DNA from: Ctenosaura bakeri | Lineage: Eukaryota > Chordata > Lepidosauria > Squamata > Iguanidae | NCBI GenBank assembly: GCA_948474755.1 | Contig: CAOLHI010000412.1 | Coordinates: forward strand, 496,001 to 560,000 | DNA length: 64,000 bases | Direction: 5' to 3' | The notes under the pieces: generated by a model | What the model saw: only the letters and a program-made list of their open reading frames with translations | Database searches by the model: none | Told to the model about the DNA's origin: nothing | Program-made: the position numbers and the translations under genes | In this document: positions 1 through 12,499 of the stretch, in pieces | How the letters are laid out: every line of letters begins with the position of its first letter | How positions within the stretch are numbered: the stretch's first letter is position 1

Positions 1-837
1 AATAAACATCCTCTCTTGCATAGAAAGTTCAAGTACCTATTTTGCACTATCTTGCCATGTTTAATGTGCTTGATATGATCTGACTCTGGCAACTATGGGT
101 GTTTAAGGCCTAGTGCATATCCAATTTTCCCCATCCCTTTTGATAATTGTAGTGTCTCTCTTACTCTTAGACTGTGATGGAAACAGGGGGTTCCTCAACA
201 GTTTGGCTGGCCAGCATATGGCCTCTTTGTGCCTTTTCAAACACAGCATCTCGGGTAACTTCCAAACTGTCTGATCAGTGAAACCAGTGCTGTTTTGGAT
301 CTCAAATTATGTTAGGAAGTTGTTCAAATTTGGCCTTTCTGGATGACAGTTACATATTGTTGTTCTAGTGACTCAAATATAATCACTGGTTGTCTTGCAA
401 AATGCCATCTTATTTCTTCTTAACTTTTTACCTGTTTTTGACAGCTTGCTTAATTATGGATTTACTGAGGGGCATCTCCTTGCTTCCTAAAGTGGTATTT
501 CATCTCTTTAAAGCTTTAAAGATCCAAAGGAAACTATTAGTGCCAGCATTTGGCATCTGAATGCTTACCCAAGCCGTTCTTATACTTACTGGAATGCTTT
601 TAATACCACAGTCTTTGGTTTAGCCTCAAAATTTGTGTCTATGAAGTCTGTGGGAAAAGAAAATTATCTATGTTTTTCATTCAGTAAGTCTCTCAATGCC
701 AAAGCAGCACTTCATTGACACCTTTCTTCAGTGAAGATTAATATTTCAATATGTCTGCATACATTCAAGTGTGTATGTATTTTTACTGGGGATTTCTTGG
801 CATGGACCATGGACACATTTTTCCCCCTGTATACCTG
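1..837. other. unique AT-rich DNA, nothing recognised
   Basis: I see no gene, repeat family or RNA in this stretch. All frames are broken by frequent stops. Confidence 0.5.
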
Positions 838-1525
838 GAATCATAGAATCATAGAAATCTAGAGTTGGAAGAGACCACACAGGCCATCCAGTCCAACCCC
901 CTGCCATACAGGAACACCCTCAAAGCAATCCCGACAGATGGCCATCAAACCTCTGCTTAAAAACCTCCAAGGAAGGAGACTCCACTACACTCCGAGGCAG
1001 CATATTCCACTGCCGGAATTGGGGTGCCCAGAACTGGACACAGTATTCAAGATGAAGTCTAACCAAAGCAGAGTAGAGTGGTACAGGACTTCCCTCGATC
1101 TAGACACCATACTCCTATTGATGCAGCCGAGAATTGCATTGGCTTTCTTGGCTGCCGCAGCACACTGTTGACTCATGTTCAGCTTGTGGTCTATGAAGAG
1201 TCCTAGATCCCTTTCACACGTACTGCTATCCAGCCACGTGTCCCCCATCCTATATTTCTGTATTCCATTTTTTCTACCTAAGTGTAGGACCTTACACTTC
1301 TCTCTGTTGAATTTCATTTTGTTCGCCTTGGCCCAGCTCTCCAATCTACCCAGGTCATTTTGAATTTTGATCCTGTCCTCTGGCGTATTAGCAACCCCTC
1401 CCAATTTGGTATCATCTGCAAATTTGATGAGCATGCCCTCTATTCCTTCATTCAAGTCATTGATAAAAATGTTGAACAGCACTGGGCCCAGGACAGAACC
1501 CTGTGGCACCCCACTAGTCACTTGT
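838..1525 (-). mobile_element. 5'-truncated CR1 LINE with reverse transcriptase remnant
   Basis: This is the 3' part of a CR1-type non-LTR retrotransposon. On the minus strand an open frame of 178 codons (1521 down to 985) begins inside the reverse transcriptase. It shows the SGVPQGSVLGP block at residues 3-13 and the catalytic FADD at residues 34-37, with both aspartates kept. The 3' UTR follows, and the element ends near 838 in the ATTCTATGATTCTATG-type tail, seen on the plus strand as catagaatcatagaa. The upstream ORF1, endonuclease and first RT blocks are missing, which is the usual 5' truncation made during target-primed reverse transcription. The C-terminal frame then degrades. It cannot move on its own. 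A related but much shorter tail lies at 43015-43175. Confidence 0.9.
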
Positions 1526-1530
1526 CTCCT

Positions 1531-1590
1531 GTCATTCTATTCTCATTCATTCTCATACCTGTCATTCTATTCTCATTCATTCTCTCTCTC
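1531..1590 (+). repeat. 30-bp direct repeat, two copies
   Basis: Two adjacent 30-bp units begin gtcattctattctcattcat at 1531 and 1561; the second runs into a short CT tract. They sit next to the truncated end of the CR1 fragment, so the duplication may date from that insertion, but it is not a clear target-site duplication. Confidence 0.75.
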
Positions 1591-2689
1591 TCTCAACTGC
1601 AATATGGCACTGGAATTTATTCTGATCTTTTTTTTAAAATGAAGTTGGCATTTTGTGTTGTCCCACAGTGGCTCTTAGACTGAGGGGAAGGGGACACCTT
1701 ACCCCAAAGGGCAGGCAGATACACTCTCAACTGGCCCATGAGCCACCCATGCAGTTTTTGGAGCGGGGGCACAATTTATTGTACCATTTTCTTTTGGGGC
1801 ACTTTATTTCCTTGAAACATTTTTTTTTTACTGAATGATCCTATACAATCAGAAAGTTTGTACAACACTAGAAGATTGCATAATAGGTGTGTCACATCAA
1901 TCAGATCTGAGTGTATTATATGAAGAAGAAACCTCCTCATCACCTTTTTTTCTGAGTGGGGCAGGAAGGGAGGCACAGTATGTGTACTTTTCATAGGCAC
2001 AGTATTCATGGACCTGCATGCCTTGTACTATCGTGAAATTTCATTGAAAGACTGTAGCCCCAATCTGATGACGGACATGTATAGTTATCTCAGATTACGC
2101 CCTGAGGCAAAAGATGTACATCCAAATACTCATCAGTTTAAGAATAATGTTTTTATACTGCTGTTGCATATTAACTCATGGACCATACACATATCATATT
2201 TCTTCTCAACCAGTAGCCTTCATTGGAGGAGAGGAGGCTTGATTCCAATTCCAGTGCAAGCTGACCTGACTTAATATATACTATATGGAGTGGAATCTTT
2301 TTATCCATGGGATTCTGCACTTCTGAACATTCAGATACAGTTTTCAGCATTGCCCCACTTTTTTAAAGAATCCTTTGGAGTTTTATTGATATTTTAAAAA
2401 TGTAGCTCAGCTGAATTCTCTGTTCTGCTGTAGCATCTACCCAATTTCTCAAAAAGAATTTGAAAATTAAATTCTGAAATTAATTTCCCCAAATTTATTC
2501 TCCCACACAGAAAAATTGCTCCAATTTTTTTCCCTAAGCCAAAAATAAAAACAAGAAAAACTACCCCACATCCATTGCCTGTACACACACAAAAACACCA
2601 CACTGGCTTTCTGCCAGGATTACACACATACATGACTGCTGTATACTTACACATAAAGTTCTTGGGAGTGCTTTCTTGTGTTTTCCTGG
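1591..2689. other. unique DNA, nothing recognised
   Basis: AT-rich sequence with no recognised repeat. An open stretch of 123 codons on the minus strand (2394-2765) has no recognisable domain and overlaps a CR1 tail, so I treat it as chance. Confidence 0.45.
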
Positions 2690-2756
2690 GAAAGAGTTGA
2701 ACTGAATGACTCTTGCAGTCCCTTCCATCTCTTTGAAGCTTTGATTCTATATACAT
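2690..2756 (+). mobile_element. CR1 LINE 3' tail fragment
   Basis: The order 'gaactgaatgactctt...', 'tcccttcca', 'gattctata' matches the last ~60 bases of the CR1 3' UTR on the plus strand (GACTAGATGACC, YCCTTCCAR, GATTCTATG). Upstream boundary unclear. The copy is short and old. Confidence 0.5.
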
Positions 2757-3813
2757 TCCCCACATACCTTAATTTTTCCTCTTTCTTTATTAGAATGCCA
2801 ACCACATATATGTACACATCACTTCAAAGAACAGCACGATCCATTTATCTGTTGTAGTGGAACCGTAATTCAGGTTGGCAGTTCTATCTCTTGGGCTCTA
2901 ATCACACTACTTGCCCTTCTACCATTAAAGATTACTCCGTGGATCTGGAACTTTGGCCTCCGCCACCATCTCCCTGAAGAGGAAGAGATAAGAGGGGAAA
3001 CAGCAAAGATCCTATGCAAGACAAAACCACCACCTAGCAACATAACAAAGAAAGAAAGAAAAGCTATTGAGGATCTCAATTCTGACTCAGAAATCATCAT
3101 TCTCCCAGCAGACAAAGGCAATGCCACAGTAATCATGAAAATACAAACAGAAAATCAGAGAACTCCTGGACCCCACAACTTAAAAAAAACTGAAACACGA
3201 CCCGACCAATAAAATCACCAGGAAAACCAACACCTTGATCAAAAATTCCTCAATTCATCCAAACACACGCCAACATCTATGCAAATCTGAGGCTCTCCCA
3301 CCCAGACTATATGGACTTCCAAAAATCTGCAAGCAGTCCATTCCACTCTGATCCATTGTGAGTGCCATTGGTTCCCCCACATATGACTTGGCCAAGTTCA
3401 TGGCCACACAATTACAAACCCACATTGGGTGAACCTCCCAGCACATCAAGGACTCAGCTCACTTTATACAAATAAAGATCAGCAACCTTGAACCCAAACC
3501 TGGAGACAAACTTATCAGCTTTGATGTGGTCTCCCTGTTCACCAAAGTTCCCATAGCAGATACCATTGCACTCATCAACTGAATTTTTCCCAAAGACATC
3601 ACAGCCCTGTTTCAACATTGCCTCACCACAAACTTCTTCCAGTGGGACAATGAGTTCTACAAGCAGAGAGATGGGGTCGTCATGGGAAGCCAGCTTAGCT
3701 CCGTGATGACAATTTTTTTTACATGGAACACTTTCAAAAGCAAGCCTTGGAAACTACACCAAAAAAGCCCACTATATAGTTCTGTTATGTGGATGACACT
3801 TTCACCATTTGGA

Positions 3814-3818
3814 GCCAC
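3814..3818 (+). repeat. target-site duplication (left) of solo LTR
   Basis: The 5-bp gccac here pairs with gtcac at 4438-4442, with one substitution. Removing the LTR plus one copy restores the continuity of the Penelope RT sequence across the site. Confidence 0.75.
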
Positions 3819-4437
3819 TGTGACAACTGAAGCCCCTGTCAGAGCTTCTGATGACGAACAGCAGCTGTTGGTCCCTGTTGCTCAAGGTGGAGATGACGAG
3901 CAGCAGCTGGTCCCTGTTGGTCTGGCTGGAGATTAGTCCTGCAGCTCAAGAGCTCCCCCTGCTGCCATGGACCAAGCAGGCTCGGATGTTCCTCTGCCTG
4001 CTCCTTAGGGCAACAGGGATCCAGCTGTGATCCCAAGGAGACCCTGGAGCCTGCGTCAATCAGCCCACAAACAAGGCAGAGACTCAAGAAGGCTGAGCAA
4101 AGGGAGGCTTCCTTGATTAAGTTCAAGAAACGGTGACTGGCCACACCTGTGGCCAGGCTATATAACTGCTTGCCTGGAAGCTTTCCTCTGTATGTGGCAA
4201 ACTTTTTACAAGCCCTCTCCTTGCTTCCAGCACCTGGTCCCTGATACTTTGGATTGATCTCTTGGCTTCCGATCCCTTGGATTCTGGACTCTGACTACAG
4301 CTTTCACTCATTGCTCAGGCTTAGGTAAATGGACTGCCTATGAGTAATTGCTTGCTTTGACTCCTCCTGGCAGGACTCTGCTACCTCTCCCTCTTCTTCT
4401 CCAGGCTGGCTTGCCACCTGCGTCTCTGACCTTGAGA
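3819..4437 (+). mobile_element. solo LTR, family A copy 1, inserted in Penelope RT
   Basis: A 619-bp solo long terminal repeat starts TGTGACAAC and ends CTTGAGA; the expected CA terminus has mutated to GA. It is flanked by the 5-bp duplication gccac/gtcac. Its partner at 62207-62813 is similar along its whole length and in the same orientation. A TATA-like gctatataac at about 4157-4166 would be the U3 promoter. The 5' part holds two copies of a 42-bp unit starting gatgacga (3850 and 3892). No internal region or primer-binding site follows, so the provirus was lost by LTR-LTR recombination. The 5-bp duplication fits a Gypsy-type or endogenous-retrovirus-type element; I cannot choose between them. 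Confidence 0.85.
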
Positions 4438-5685
4438 GTCACAGAGAAGAAGAACTGACTGTGTTTCTGGACTATCTGAACAACATCCACCTGAACATCC
4501 AATTTACCATGGAAAAAAGAAAATGAAGGAAGACTACCATCTCTGGATGTCCTGGTCATCCACAAACCTAACCTATAATTGGGCCACACAGTTTACAGAA
4601 AACCTACCCACACTGACAGCTATCTACATAAAAACTCCAGCCATCACCCAGGACAAAAAAGGAGCACAATAAAAACTCTTGATAGACCCCACGCGAAAAG
4701 AATCTGTGGACCCCACCTCCTAACAGATGAACTGAACCATTTAAACTGGGATCCAGAGGCCAATGGTTACTCCAGTTCAGATATCAGAAGAGCCTCAAGA
4801 CCTGAAAAAAAGCACAGCAGTGAAGATAAGCAGCCAATCAAAGGGAATGTGTTTTTGTCATACATCAAAGGGGTCATTGACTATATAGGGAAACTGATGA
4901 AGGAGCATAACCTCCAAACAATCTACAGACTGACCAAGAAAATTCAGCAAAGGACAAGAGGGATCCTCTAACTTCTGCTGGAGTTTACCACATACCTTGC
5001 AGCTGTGGGCAGGTCTACATAGGGACTACAAAATGCAGTGTCCAAACACAAATCAAAAAACACAAAAGACACTGCAGACTGATCCACCCAAAAAAGTCAG
5101 CAGTAGCAGAACATGTTATAAACCAACCTGGACACAGAATGCTGTTTGAAAGCATATAAATTCTGGACCATTCTGACAACTACTATGTCAGACTACACAG
5201 AGAGGCCATTGAAATCCATAAACACACAGGACAATTTCAACAGGAAAGAAGAAACTCGGAAAGTAAACAAGATTTGGCTATCAGTACTGAAGAACACTAA
5301 AATCAAGCCTCAAAAATATGCCAATGAACACCACCCAGACTCTGGAGGTCCCTCTACAGGGAACAGTACAATGGGTTGCTAATGTACTTAATGCACTGTT
5401 ATGCATATCCTCTGACTAACAATACACCCTGGGAGATATCCCATTTAACAATAGGCCATCACACAGGCCAACTGCAACACATGCAAATTGCTTCCTCCCG
5501 CCTGGGAACTACACAAGTGTATATACTTTGACTCACTTCCATGCCTCCAGATTTTCTGAAGATACCAACCACAGATGCAGATGAAATGTCAGGAGAAAAT
5601 ACTAATAGAACACGGCCTTGAAGTCTGGGAAACCCAAAACAACCTAAGGATTCCAGCTGTGAAAATCTTCGACTTTACATCTTCC

Positions 5686-5932
5686 ACATTCCTGAATCTT
5701 CCACATTCAGACCCTATTCAGATCTTATCAGGTCCTCTCTTCCTATCAGAATTAATTCTCTGACAGTTCCACTACCTCTTTTACAGATAAGCCTCTAGGT
5801 GGTAGCTTTTTCCTCTGAAAGCTCCCCTTTATGGCATTCTGTGAGCTGTCATTGGCTGTTCCTTCTGGGCTTGCCCAGCTTCTCAGTTTACATCCTTCAT
5901 CTCAATCCATTGTCCAAGGCTTTTTTTAAAAA
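5686..5932. other. short unique stretch
   Basis: Begins with a small direct repeat of cttccacattc (about 5680-5705) just beyond the Penelope 3' end. Nothing else recognised. Confidence 0.4.
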
Positions 5933-5980
<48 letters not shown>

Positions 5981-6005
5981 AATAATAATTATTATTATTA
6001 TTATT
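5933..6005 (+). repeat. (ATT)n microsatellite
   Basis: About 70 bp of ATT repeats with one inversion of register to TAATAATAA in the middle. Confidence 0.95.
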
Positions 6006-8930
6006 TAAATATAAAGTGGGAGTGGGCATGGTTGAAAGCTGATATCTGGCTATGCCATACAGCCATAGGCACCATGTTGCTAGCAAAGGTTTCACAGTGA
6101 TGTAAAAATAAAATCCTGTTCACTTTATTTTTATTGTCTGGTTAAGTCTGGAGAACTACCCATAAAAGGGTCTTTGCCAAAATGAGTGCTTAAATAGGCA
6201 ATTTCCCCAGTTCCTTCCAAATAGCATAGGCATTCAAGAAGCAAGCAACCTTATTCTTCATTTGGTTTGGGGGACAATAGACAGTAGATGGAGGGAAGGG
6301 AAGGAAAGGAAGAGCAAGCAACAAGAAGATAAGTTCTTGCTCTATCACACTGCAGACTGAGGGAGTGGCCACTCACAGTTCCTCACCATCACTGCTGCTT
6401 TGCTTTCTGAGCTTTCTTGGGAAGAAAGAATTCTAAGGAAGTGATGTAGCAGTAGCTCCAGAAATGAACACTAGAACCATTGCCATGATTATTACATTCC
6501 TGGTCATCCTGTCTTCCTTCAAGTGATCAGCAAGGTATGGAAGCATGGCTACCACCGAAGGAGGGGAAGGAAGGTAGTTGCAATCCTTAATGTCGATTTG
6601 CAGTGACTGGTGGCAAATAACAAGAAAAGGAAGCAACACAGGTGTTGAGAGGGAAAATATATTTTAACAGTGAGAAACTGGGAATGCAGAGGATTGACCA
6701 TGGCTGCCACAGATGATCCATAGCACTTGGAAGGTGTGTGATGCACTGCTCACAAGGAGTTGAACAGGAAGAGGAATATCATGAAAAAGTGGCAAGAACT
6801 TCATTTGTTCATAGAAAAGAAAACACACACCCCACCAAGGTTTCTGTCTTTCACTTCCCCCCAGCCCCCTGATCTCCTGCTGGCTGCACTAAGAAAAGTC
6901 CTCCAGTTCTTGAGAGAGCATTGGACAGGGGAGCCCTGGAAGCATAATCATTGTCATCATCATGACCTTCATCGTCCTCCAGGGAGGGAGTGGCTTTTCA
7001 TTTGTTAAGACCAAAAATCACTGTAAATGTGTGTGAAATTCAAAATTCAAAATACACATGGTGAGTACATAGGATTTGATTAATAATCTGGTGGTATATA
7101 ATATATAGATTTGTGATAAATATTAAAATTATTGTGGGACACTAGAAGATTTAACTGTTCCAACTAGACTAGATTATCACAGGCTTTGCCACTCCCTGCA
7201 ACTTCTTTATTCTTGTATGGCACTGCAATTGTCTTCCCTTTTAAATACCAGTAATAGATTAATAACTGTTTCCTGTTTGGGGAATGTGGCTCAGAGCAAT
7301 TCTTTCTACTTCTTGTTCTGCAATATTTGCAGTTTGAGTTGTGCCGAGCTATCTGCACACAGTTGCCAGATTAGACGAAGTAAGCTGATTTTTATCAAGC
7401 CACTGGGTAATTCTGACCATTTCATCTGACAATTTTAGTACTGTACTGTGACAGCTGACCTGTGTAAGTGAAGGATTATTGCAGCATCAGTATACTGAAA
7501 AATGTCTTTGAACGTGAGCGTTCTTTTAACATGTGTCCAATAAAGGTAAGAGAGAGAAATCTATCACCTTTTTTAAACAAAAATCTAGCCAGGTTAAATA
7601 CTGTGGATACTGTGGATGTGTTTTTGTTTTTAGTAGATTATGCTGAAACAAAGAGGCTGTTAAAAAGAGTGGGTATTATAGAGTGTTGTTTCTAAGACAG
7701 CAAGTTGTTGCTGTTGTATCCTTCACATTAGCATTAGGGAAAGTGTGAGGTTGTGCCACAGGTTTCTTTTAATAATTCTGTAGTGTTGCTATCCAGATAT
7801 TAAATGAGTGCATTCAAATATTTGTATGAATTCTTAAGGCTTTTAGTTCAGCTTTGTGACAGCAACATTTTTCTTCAAATATTGTTGCTGAAGCAGGACA
7901 CTGTTCTCCTTAGGATAGTGAGTGTTGGATTAGGAGCAGATAATCCTCTGTGCAAGTCAGTAAACCCAAGTGGGATTTCAGCAGATTGTTATTAAACAGA
8001 AATGTTGTCCTTGCCCCTTTTTTTTTTATCTTGGGTTTCTTTTACTTTTCCTACACTTTAAGCAGTTTCACATTCTAGTAAAGAAGCAACACCTTGCTTC
8101 ATTTTTTCCCCCAGTTGTACTAGTGATTCTGTTTCCCTGATACGGTGACATCCAGGACACAGAAAGATTTCTTTCTGTCCGTCTCTGGCTACGTATTTCC
8201 AGGAGGAAAAGAAAAGACAGCTGTTTGAATATAAATGCATAGTGAAATGCTTTTGTACTCACTTCATGTTCTTTTTAAATACATTGGAAAACGTATCTTA
8301 GTTGCCATTTAATTCTTTGAAAGGTGCATTTGCAGACAATTTTGATAACATAGTGGAGTATGATGGTGCCCCACAAGTTCTGTTAGTCCTTGAGATCACT
8401 TTTTGCAGTTTTATCACATTATATGAAAAATACAGTTGTAGGATTCCATTGTTTTCCTATGTATCCATGGCAGGGGAAACGTTTTATAAGTTTTATATCA
8501 TTTGGCATCAATCCAGTTGCTTACCGTTCAGATATAACTTTACAAATCTAACAAATTTGCTCTTTTGAAAGGATTTTGCATATGGGGAAAATAATATCTA
8601 AAACAACTCTGTTAGATGTTTACATCATAAAAAATTTTTTTGATGACATGGAAGGGCTGAAAATCTGCCAAAATGTTTTTATTTTTTACTGTTTGGTTTT
8701 ATGAGCAATTATTCGGTTAGGTTGACAAACCTAATATTTTCAATATTGTATTATTTTTTAAGGCCAGACTCAGGGATTTTGTGTTGTTTGCTGTGTGAAA
8801 TTAATAGATTCAACTGATAAATTATATTGATTTCCTTTTGGTGTTACATACCTTCAGATTGCATTGAAAGCTTTTGTGGCTGACAAGTGGAATGTAAACA
8901 CTCTGAATGAATAAATAAAATAACTAAATA
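6006..8930. other. unique DNA, no gene recognised
   Basis: Nearly 3 kb without a recognised repeat. Several open stretches of 60-88 codons occur on both strands. None has a recognisable domain, paired splice sites or a consistent frame, so I do not call genes. Confidence 0.45.
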
Positions 8931-9142
8931 ATTGTAAGTTGACTCAGAATTATGGCAACCCTCTCCTAGGGTATTCTTGGCAAGATTTCTTAAAAGGATG
9001 CTTCCCATTGCCTTCCTCTTGAGGCTGAGAGTGTGTGACTCTCCCAAAGTCACCTAGTTGGTTTCCCTGGTTGAGAGAGGATTCAAATCATGTTCTCCTG
9101 GAGTCTTAGTCCAACACTCAAGCCAGTATTCCCCACTGGCTT
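8931..9142 (-). mobile_element. Sauria-type tRNA SINE
   Basis: Read on the minus strand this is the standard order of the squamate Sauria SINE: tRNA-related head (ccagtggggaatactggctt...), B-box region, 'ggtgactttgggagagtcacac', 'cctca..aggaaggcaatggg', then 'cttgccaagaatac' and a 'gccataattctgagtc' 3' segment. The A/C-rich tail is reduced. Mobilised in trans, most likely by Bov-B, whose 3' end it shares. Confidence 0.85.
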
Positions 9143-11554
9143 TAAAATTACATGACAAAGACTTTATAAATGAGTTACGTGTATATTAGTTTACTGGCGT
9201 ACAACAATATGCCCAAGCTATATCAGTGGCGTATTCAGTTTGAACCAGTTGGTTTCCTTTGTGCAGATTTGTTTCATAGTAAACTAAGGGAAATTGTCTT
9301 TTGATGTAAGTTGACTTGACAGTCTGAATATCAAAATAAACACACCCACTCAAATGTGCAAATAACCATTATTTTAATTTCTGAACATTTTTGCTTTGTT
9401 TTGTGTATATATTTCTACACTGTGAACAATCAAGCTGTATACTCTTGCATTCTACATTGTTAAAAGGTGGTGTTAGTCATGCTGGAGAGAGATCTCATAG
9501 ACAAAATACAACTCAATAAAGCAAATGCTGTTTAATTAAGACAACATGCTTGTGGGATTGGATGTGATTAAAGTATCATTTTCATCCTGTGAAACTGTAT
9601 TTTTTTAAAAAAAAAACATCCTCACATAAACAAAACCAGACTGAATATTACTGATCAAGAGAGAGCATATGGTTCTTATCTGGCATAATTCAAAAAGCTA
9701 TTCCAGGGAATCCTTTATAGGTTCAGGCTCTAGTTGAGACTAACTAGCTGGCTTCTCTAATACAGCCATTGTGCTGCTGTTGTTCCTCAGTAGCTTCACT
9801 TTTCCGACTCTGAATTATTTCCAGTATTTATTTCAAATTCACAGATATCCCTCCTAATAAATGCACACACATACCAGGGTATTCCATAGTATGTGACTTG
9901 AAGTGATTGTATATAACATAGTCTGGTATGGTGTGATTATGATGTCTCAGAGGTTCTGGAAAGAGCTTAGGAAAGTTACTTTTTTACACATCAACTCCAA
10001 AATAATAACAGTTCTGAGCTCTGCTGTTATTAAATCATTAAAAGAGTATCTTCGTATTTAATTATTTCTAGGACTTTCTGATAACTGATTTTCAGTTAAC
10101 TAAAATACTTGTTAGTAAAAAGATGCTGCATGATCTTAATTGTACTATGCAAAGTTGTATGTACTCAATAGCCAGAGGTTTTATTAACTATAGAATTCAG
10201 AATTTTTCATATTTTAAATTCTGATAAACCTGATTATGTAGGAAAATATGAAAATGTTTGGGGTAATGCCTATAGAATAGCAGCAGCAAGATAAGATGAG
10301 AGGAGAAAAGGGAATTATAGTAGTCTTTGGGCAAGTGTTCAGTACTCTAAATTTATAGCCCTTTCTCATTTTTCCTCAATAAATTGCTATATACATATTT
10401 GCTTAATTTGAATGAATAAGTTGCAGAATTCCACTTTTCTTGATATGGAATTTGAGTAGGTTAACATGTTGGAAGAAAGTGTTCTATTTTTGTTTTAGAT
10501 TAGGAAACATAGGCTAATTTATAATCCTGTGAATTTTAAAAGTAAGTAAGAAAATACCCTTTTCCTCAAACTCCTCTCTGTGTTAGATCATGTTTATGTA
10601 AATTCTACAATTGGGAAACAGACAGTGGCAAGTTCAAAACCATCCAGTGCATTATACAAGTGGGATTTTTATTCTTGTTTTCCTAATCTAACCTATGTGG
10701 ATTTTGATGCACAGAAAGTATTAGATGGATATACCCACTTTACCAGGGTAATATATGTCTGGACTGGGAAATTCAAGCTGTTGTAGAAGTCATAGAGATC
10801 TCATCTGATAGACTTTTCTGTATTTGACTGCTCCCTCATGTTGGTTTTGTAAAATGCTGCTTACACTAAAAGTTGTTTTATAGTTCCCACATGTCAAAGT
10901 TCTTTAGTAGAAAAAAAATATACTGCTTCTGGGTGGATTTTGGAGACCCTTTCCCTTTTATTTCCTCTCACAAAATTTTCTTTTCAAGTCTTTGGGAGAG
11001 ATTGGGATTGGAGAATCTATCCAAGGATCACAGTTTTTCCCCCAGTTACTTTCAGTTACAGCGTAGGCAATAGCCTCTAGCGGAAGCTGCCTAGGGATGG
11101 CTTCTGGATTATCAGCATTATGCAGTGCATTACATAATGTCATTTGTACAGAAATGATTTAGTGAAATGGGTAAAAGTGATGGAAAGGGAACTCAGATTG
11201 AATCTGAAATAAAAATTGAAAAAAGGCCAAATTTTTCATGTTAATAGTTATGGTAGGTAGTTAGATGGCAATATATAGTTTCACCTTGTTCACCAATTTT
11301 TTAAAACAAAAATTGGCAATAGGGAAATGTTTTCTTTCAGATATAGAAATGGAAAGCCTTATTCAAACTCTATTGCAGAACGAAGTTTCTTTATTCTCTT
11401 TAACAGACTCATACAACTGTTTGTTACATATAGGCTCAGAGCAGAATTATATGTTTTGAACTGTTGGGCTGCACAATATATAGTAGCCCGTTTGCCCAAA
11501 GGGTGAAAAAGGGCACCAGCTTATCACTGTTTCAGATGTTCAGTTGTTGCTTTC
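9143..11554. other. unique AT-rich DNA
   Basis: No gene or known repeat seen. A pyrimidine tract and AG near 11339 precede a 120-base open stretch, but nothing in the translation is recognisable and no matching donor is evident. Confidence 0.4.
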
Positions 11555-11660
11555 ACTTTAACAGACAATCTGAGACTTGCATTTTCTCCTGATGATGCCC
11601 ACTCAAGCTTATGCCAAATAAACCTTGCTAGTCTTTAAGGTGCCACAAGATTCTTTTTTT
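11555..11660 (+). mobile_element. 3'-end fragment of a widespread reptilian retroelement
   Basis: The blocks 'cctgatgatgcccactcaagcttatgcc', 'aataaaccttgctagtctttaaggtgccacaag' and a T-rich tail match a 3' terminal module seen in many reptile genomes (canonical form: aagcttatgcccaaataaatttgttagtctttaaggtgccacaag). I believe it belongs to a Penelope-like or related non-LTR family but cannot prove which. Confidence 0.55.
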
Positions 11661-11937
11661 CTTTTCTTTTTGTTGTTTCTGTTGCAAGAGACTAACTTGT
11701 TTACACTCCTGAAAATTAGACATTTCAGATAAGTGCTGGGTTACTTGGCAAGGAAAGCTGATAGATCTTCTAATGTTGGGCAATTCTTCTGCACATTTAC
11801 AAGTGCTCCTCCCACTATGGCAGCTCTGTTGGTAGCGAGTTAGGATCACACACAAACAGAGCTCCTGTTCAACTCAGAGCAGTTGCAAGAGAGATGGCAG
11901 CAAAATTGAGAGTGCCAGTGGATCCACTGATCTCCCC

Positions 11938-12043
11938 TGTTGTTGTATGCCTACAGGTTGTTTCTGACTTATGGCAACCCTAAGGCAAATTTCTCCTGGG
12001 GTTGTCTTGAAAAGGTATTGTTAAAGGAGGCTTGCCATTGTCA
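11938..12043 (-). mobile_element. Sauria-type SINE, 3' half only
   Basis: Plus strand shows 'ctgttgttgtatgcctacaggttgtttctgacttatggcaaccctaaggc', the reverse of the SINE tail with its (ACA)n end, then 'ttgtcttgaaaaggta' and 'aggaggcttgccattg'. The tRNA-derived head is absent, so it is 5'-truncated. Confidence 0.8.
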
Positions 12044-12232
12044 TGGGACTGAAGGTAGTTAGGAGCTGCCCCTTGATTTATAGACACACCTTAGTTTGCC
12101 ATATATTATAATTTTATAGCATAGTTTGCCTACAAACAAGGTGTAGGATCCTAGTTGGCAGGAATTCCTGTTTGGAAGAGTGTCTGAAGCTATCATGTTT
12201 CTCTGTTAATTTCAACCATGTCATCCTTTTAG

Positions 12233-12420
12233 GGAACCAGTATGGCATAGAAGCTTGAGTGTTGGACTACAACTCTGGAGATCAGGGTTCGATTTCCCAC
12301 TTGGCCATGGAAACCCCCTAGTGATCTTGGGTGTGGCACAGGCTCTTAGCCCCAGAAAACCCTGTGATAGGTTTGCCATGGGGTCACCATAAGCTGAAAA
12401 TGACTTAAAAGCACAACAAC
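12233..12420 (+). mobile_element. Sauria-type tRNA SINE, nearly full length
   Basis: Order: 'accagtatggcatagaagcttgagtgttggacta' (tRNA-like head with A box), 'agggttcgatttccc' (B box), 'ggccatggaaac', 'gtgatcttgggtg', 'ccagaaaaccctgtgataggtttgcc', 'gggtcaccataag', and an 'aaaagcacaacaac' tail. Against the usual form it lacks the 'aggaaggcaatggcaaac' middle segment, an internal deletion shared with the copies at 37531 and 43927. Confidence 0.9.
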
Positions 12421-12499
12421 ATCCTTTTAGAATACACTTTATAATATTGTAATGCTAAATTACCAATATTAAAAATTGCAATAATATTTTGAAATGATA

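Larger units (their letters stand above)
2880..5685 (+). mobile_element. Penelope-like retroelement (RT + GIY-YIG), decayed and split by an LTR
   Basis: Penelope-like elements encode a telomerase-related reverse transcriptase followed by a GIY-YIG endonuclease. Here the pieces appear in order on the plus strand but in shifting frames with stops. An N-terminal block has the ILPADKGNATV signature near 3100-3130. RT fingers carry YGLPKICK near 3309-3332. A block reading ISFDVVSLFTKVP lies near 3510-3550. The catalytic YVDD is at 3786-3797. An LTR interrupts at 3819. The RT resumes at 4443 and continues into VYRKPTHTD and HHPGQKRS (4590-4660). The GIY-YIG core shows GVY at 4980-4988 and VYIG at 5013-5024. 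The 3' UTR, with 'gaagataccaaccacagatgcag' and 'aacacggcc' blocks, runs to about 5685. No intact protein remains. Its 5' boundary is uncertain. Confidence 0.88.

Noticed and set aside
2394..2765. 123-codon open frame on the minus strand
   Set aside because: Overlaps a CR1 tail and shows no domain.
11340..11459. Possible exon after a 'ttttctttcag' acceptor
   Set aside because: Short, AT-biased translation without recognisable content and no convincing donor.
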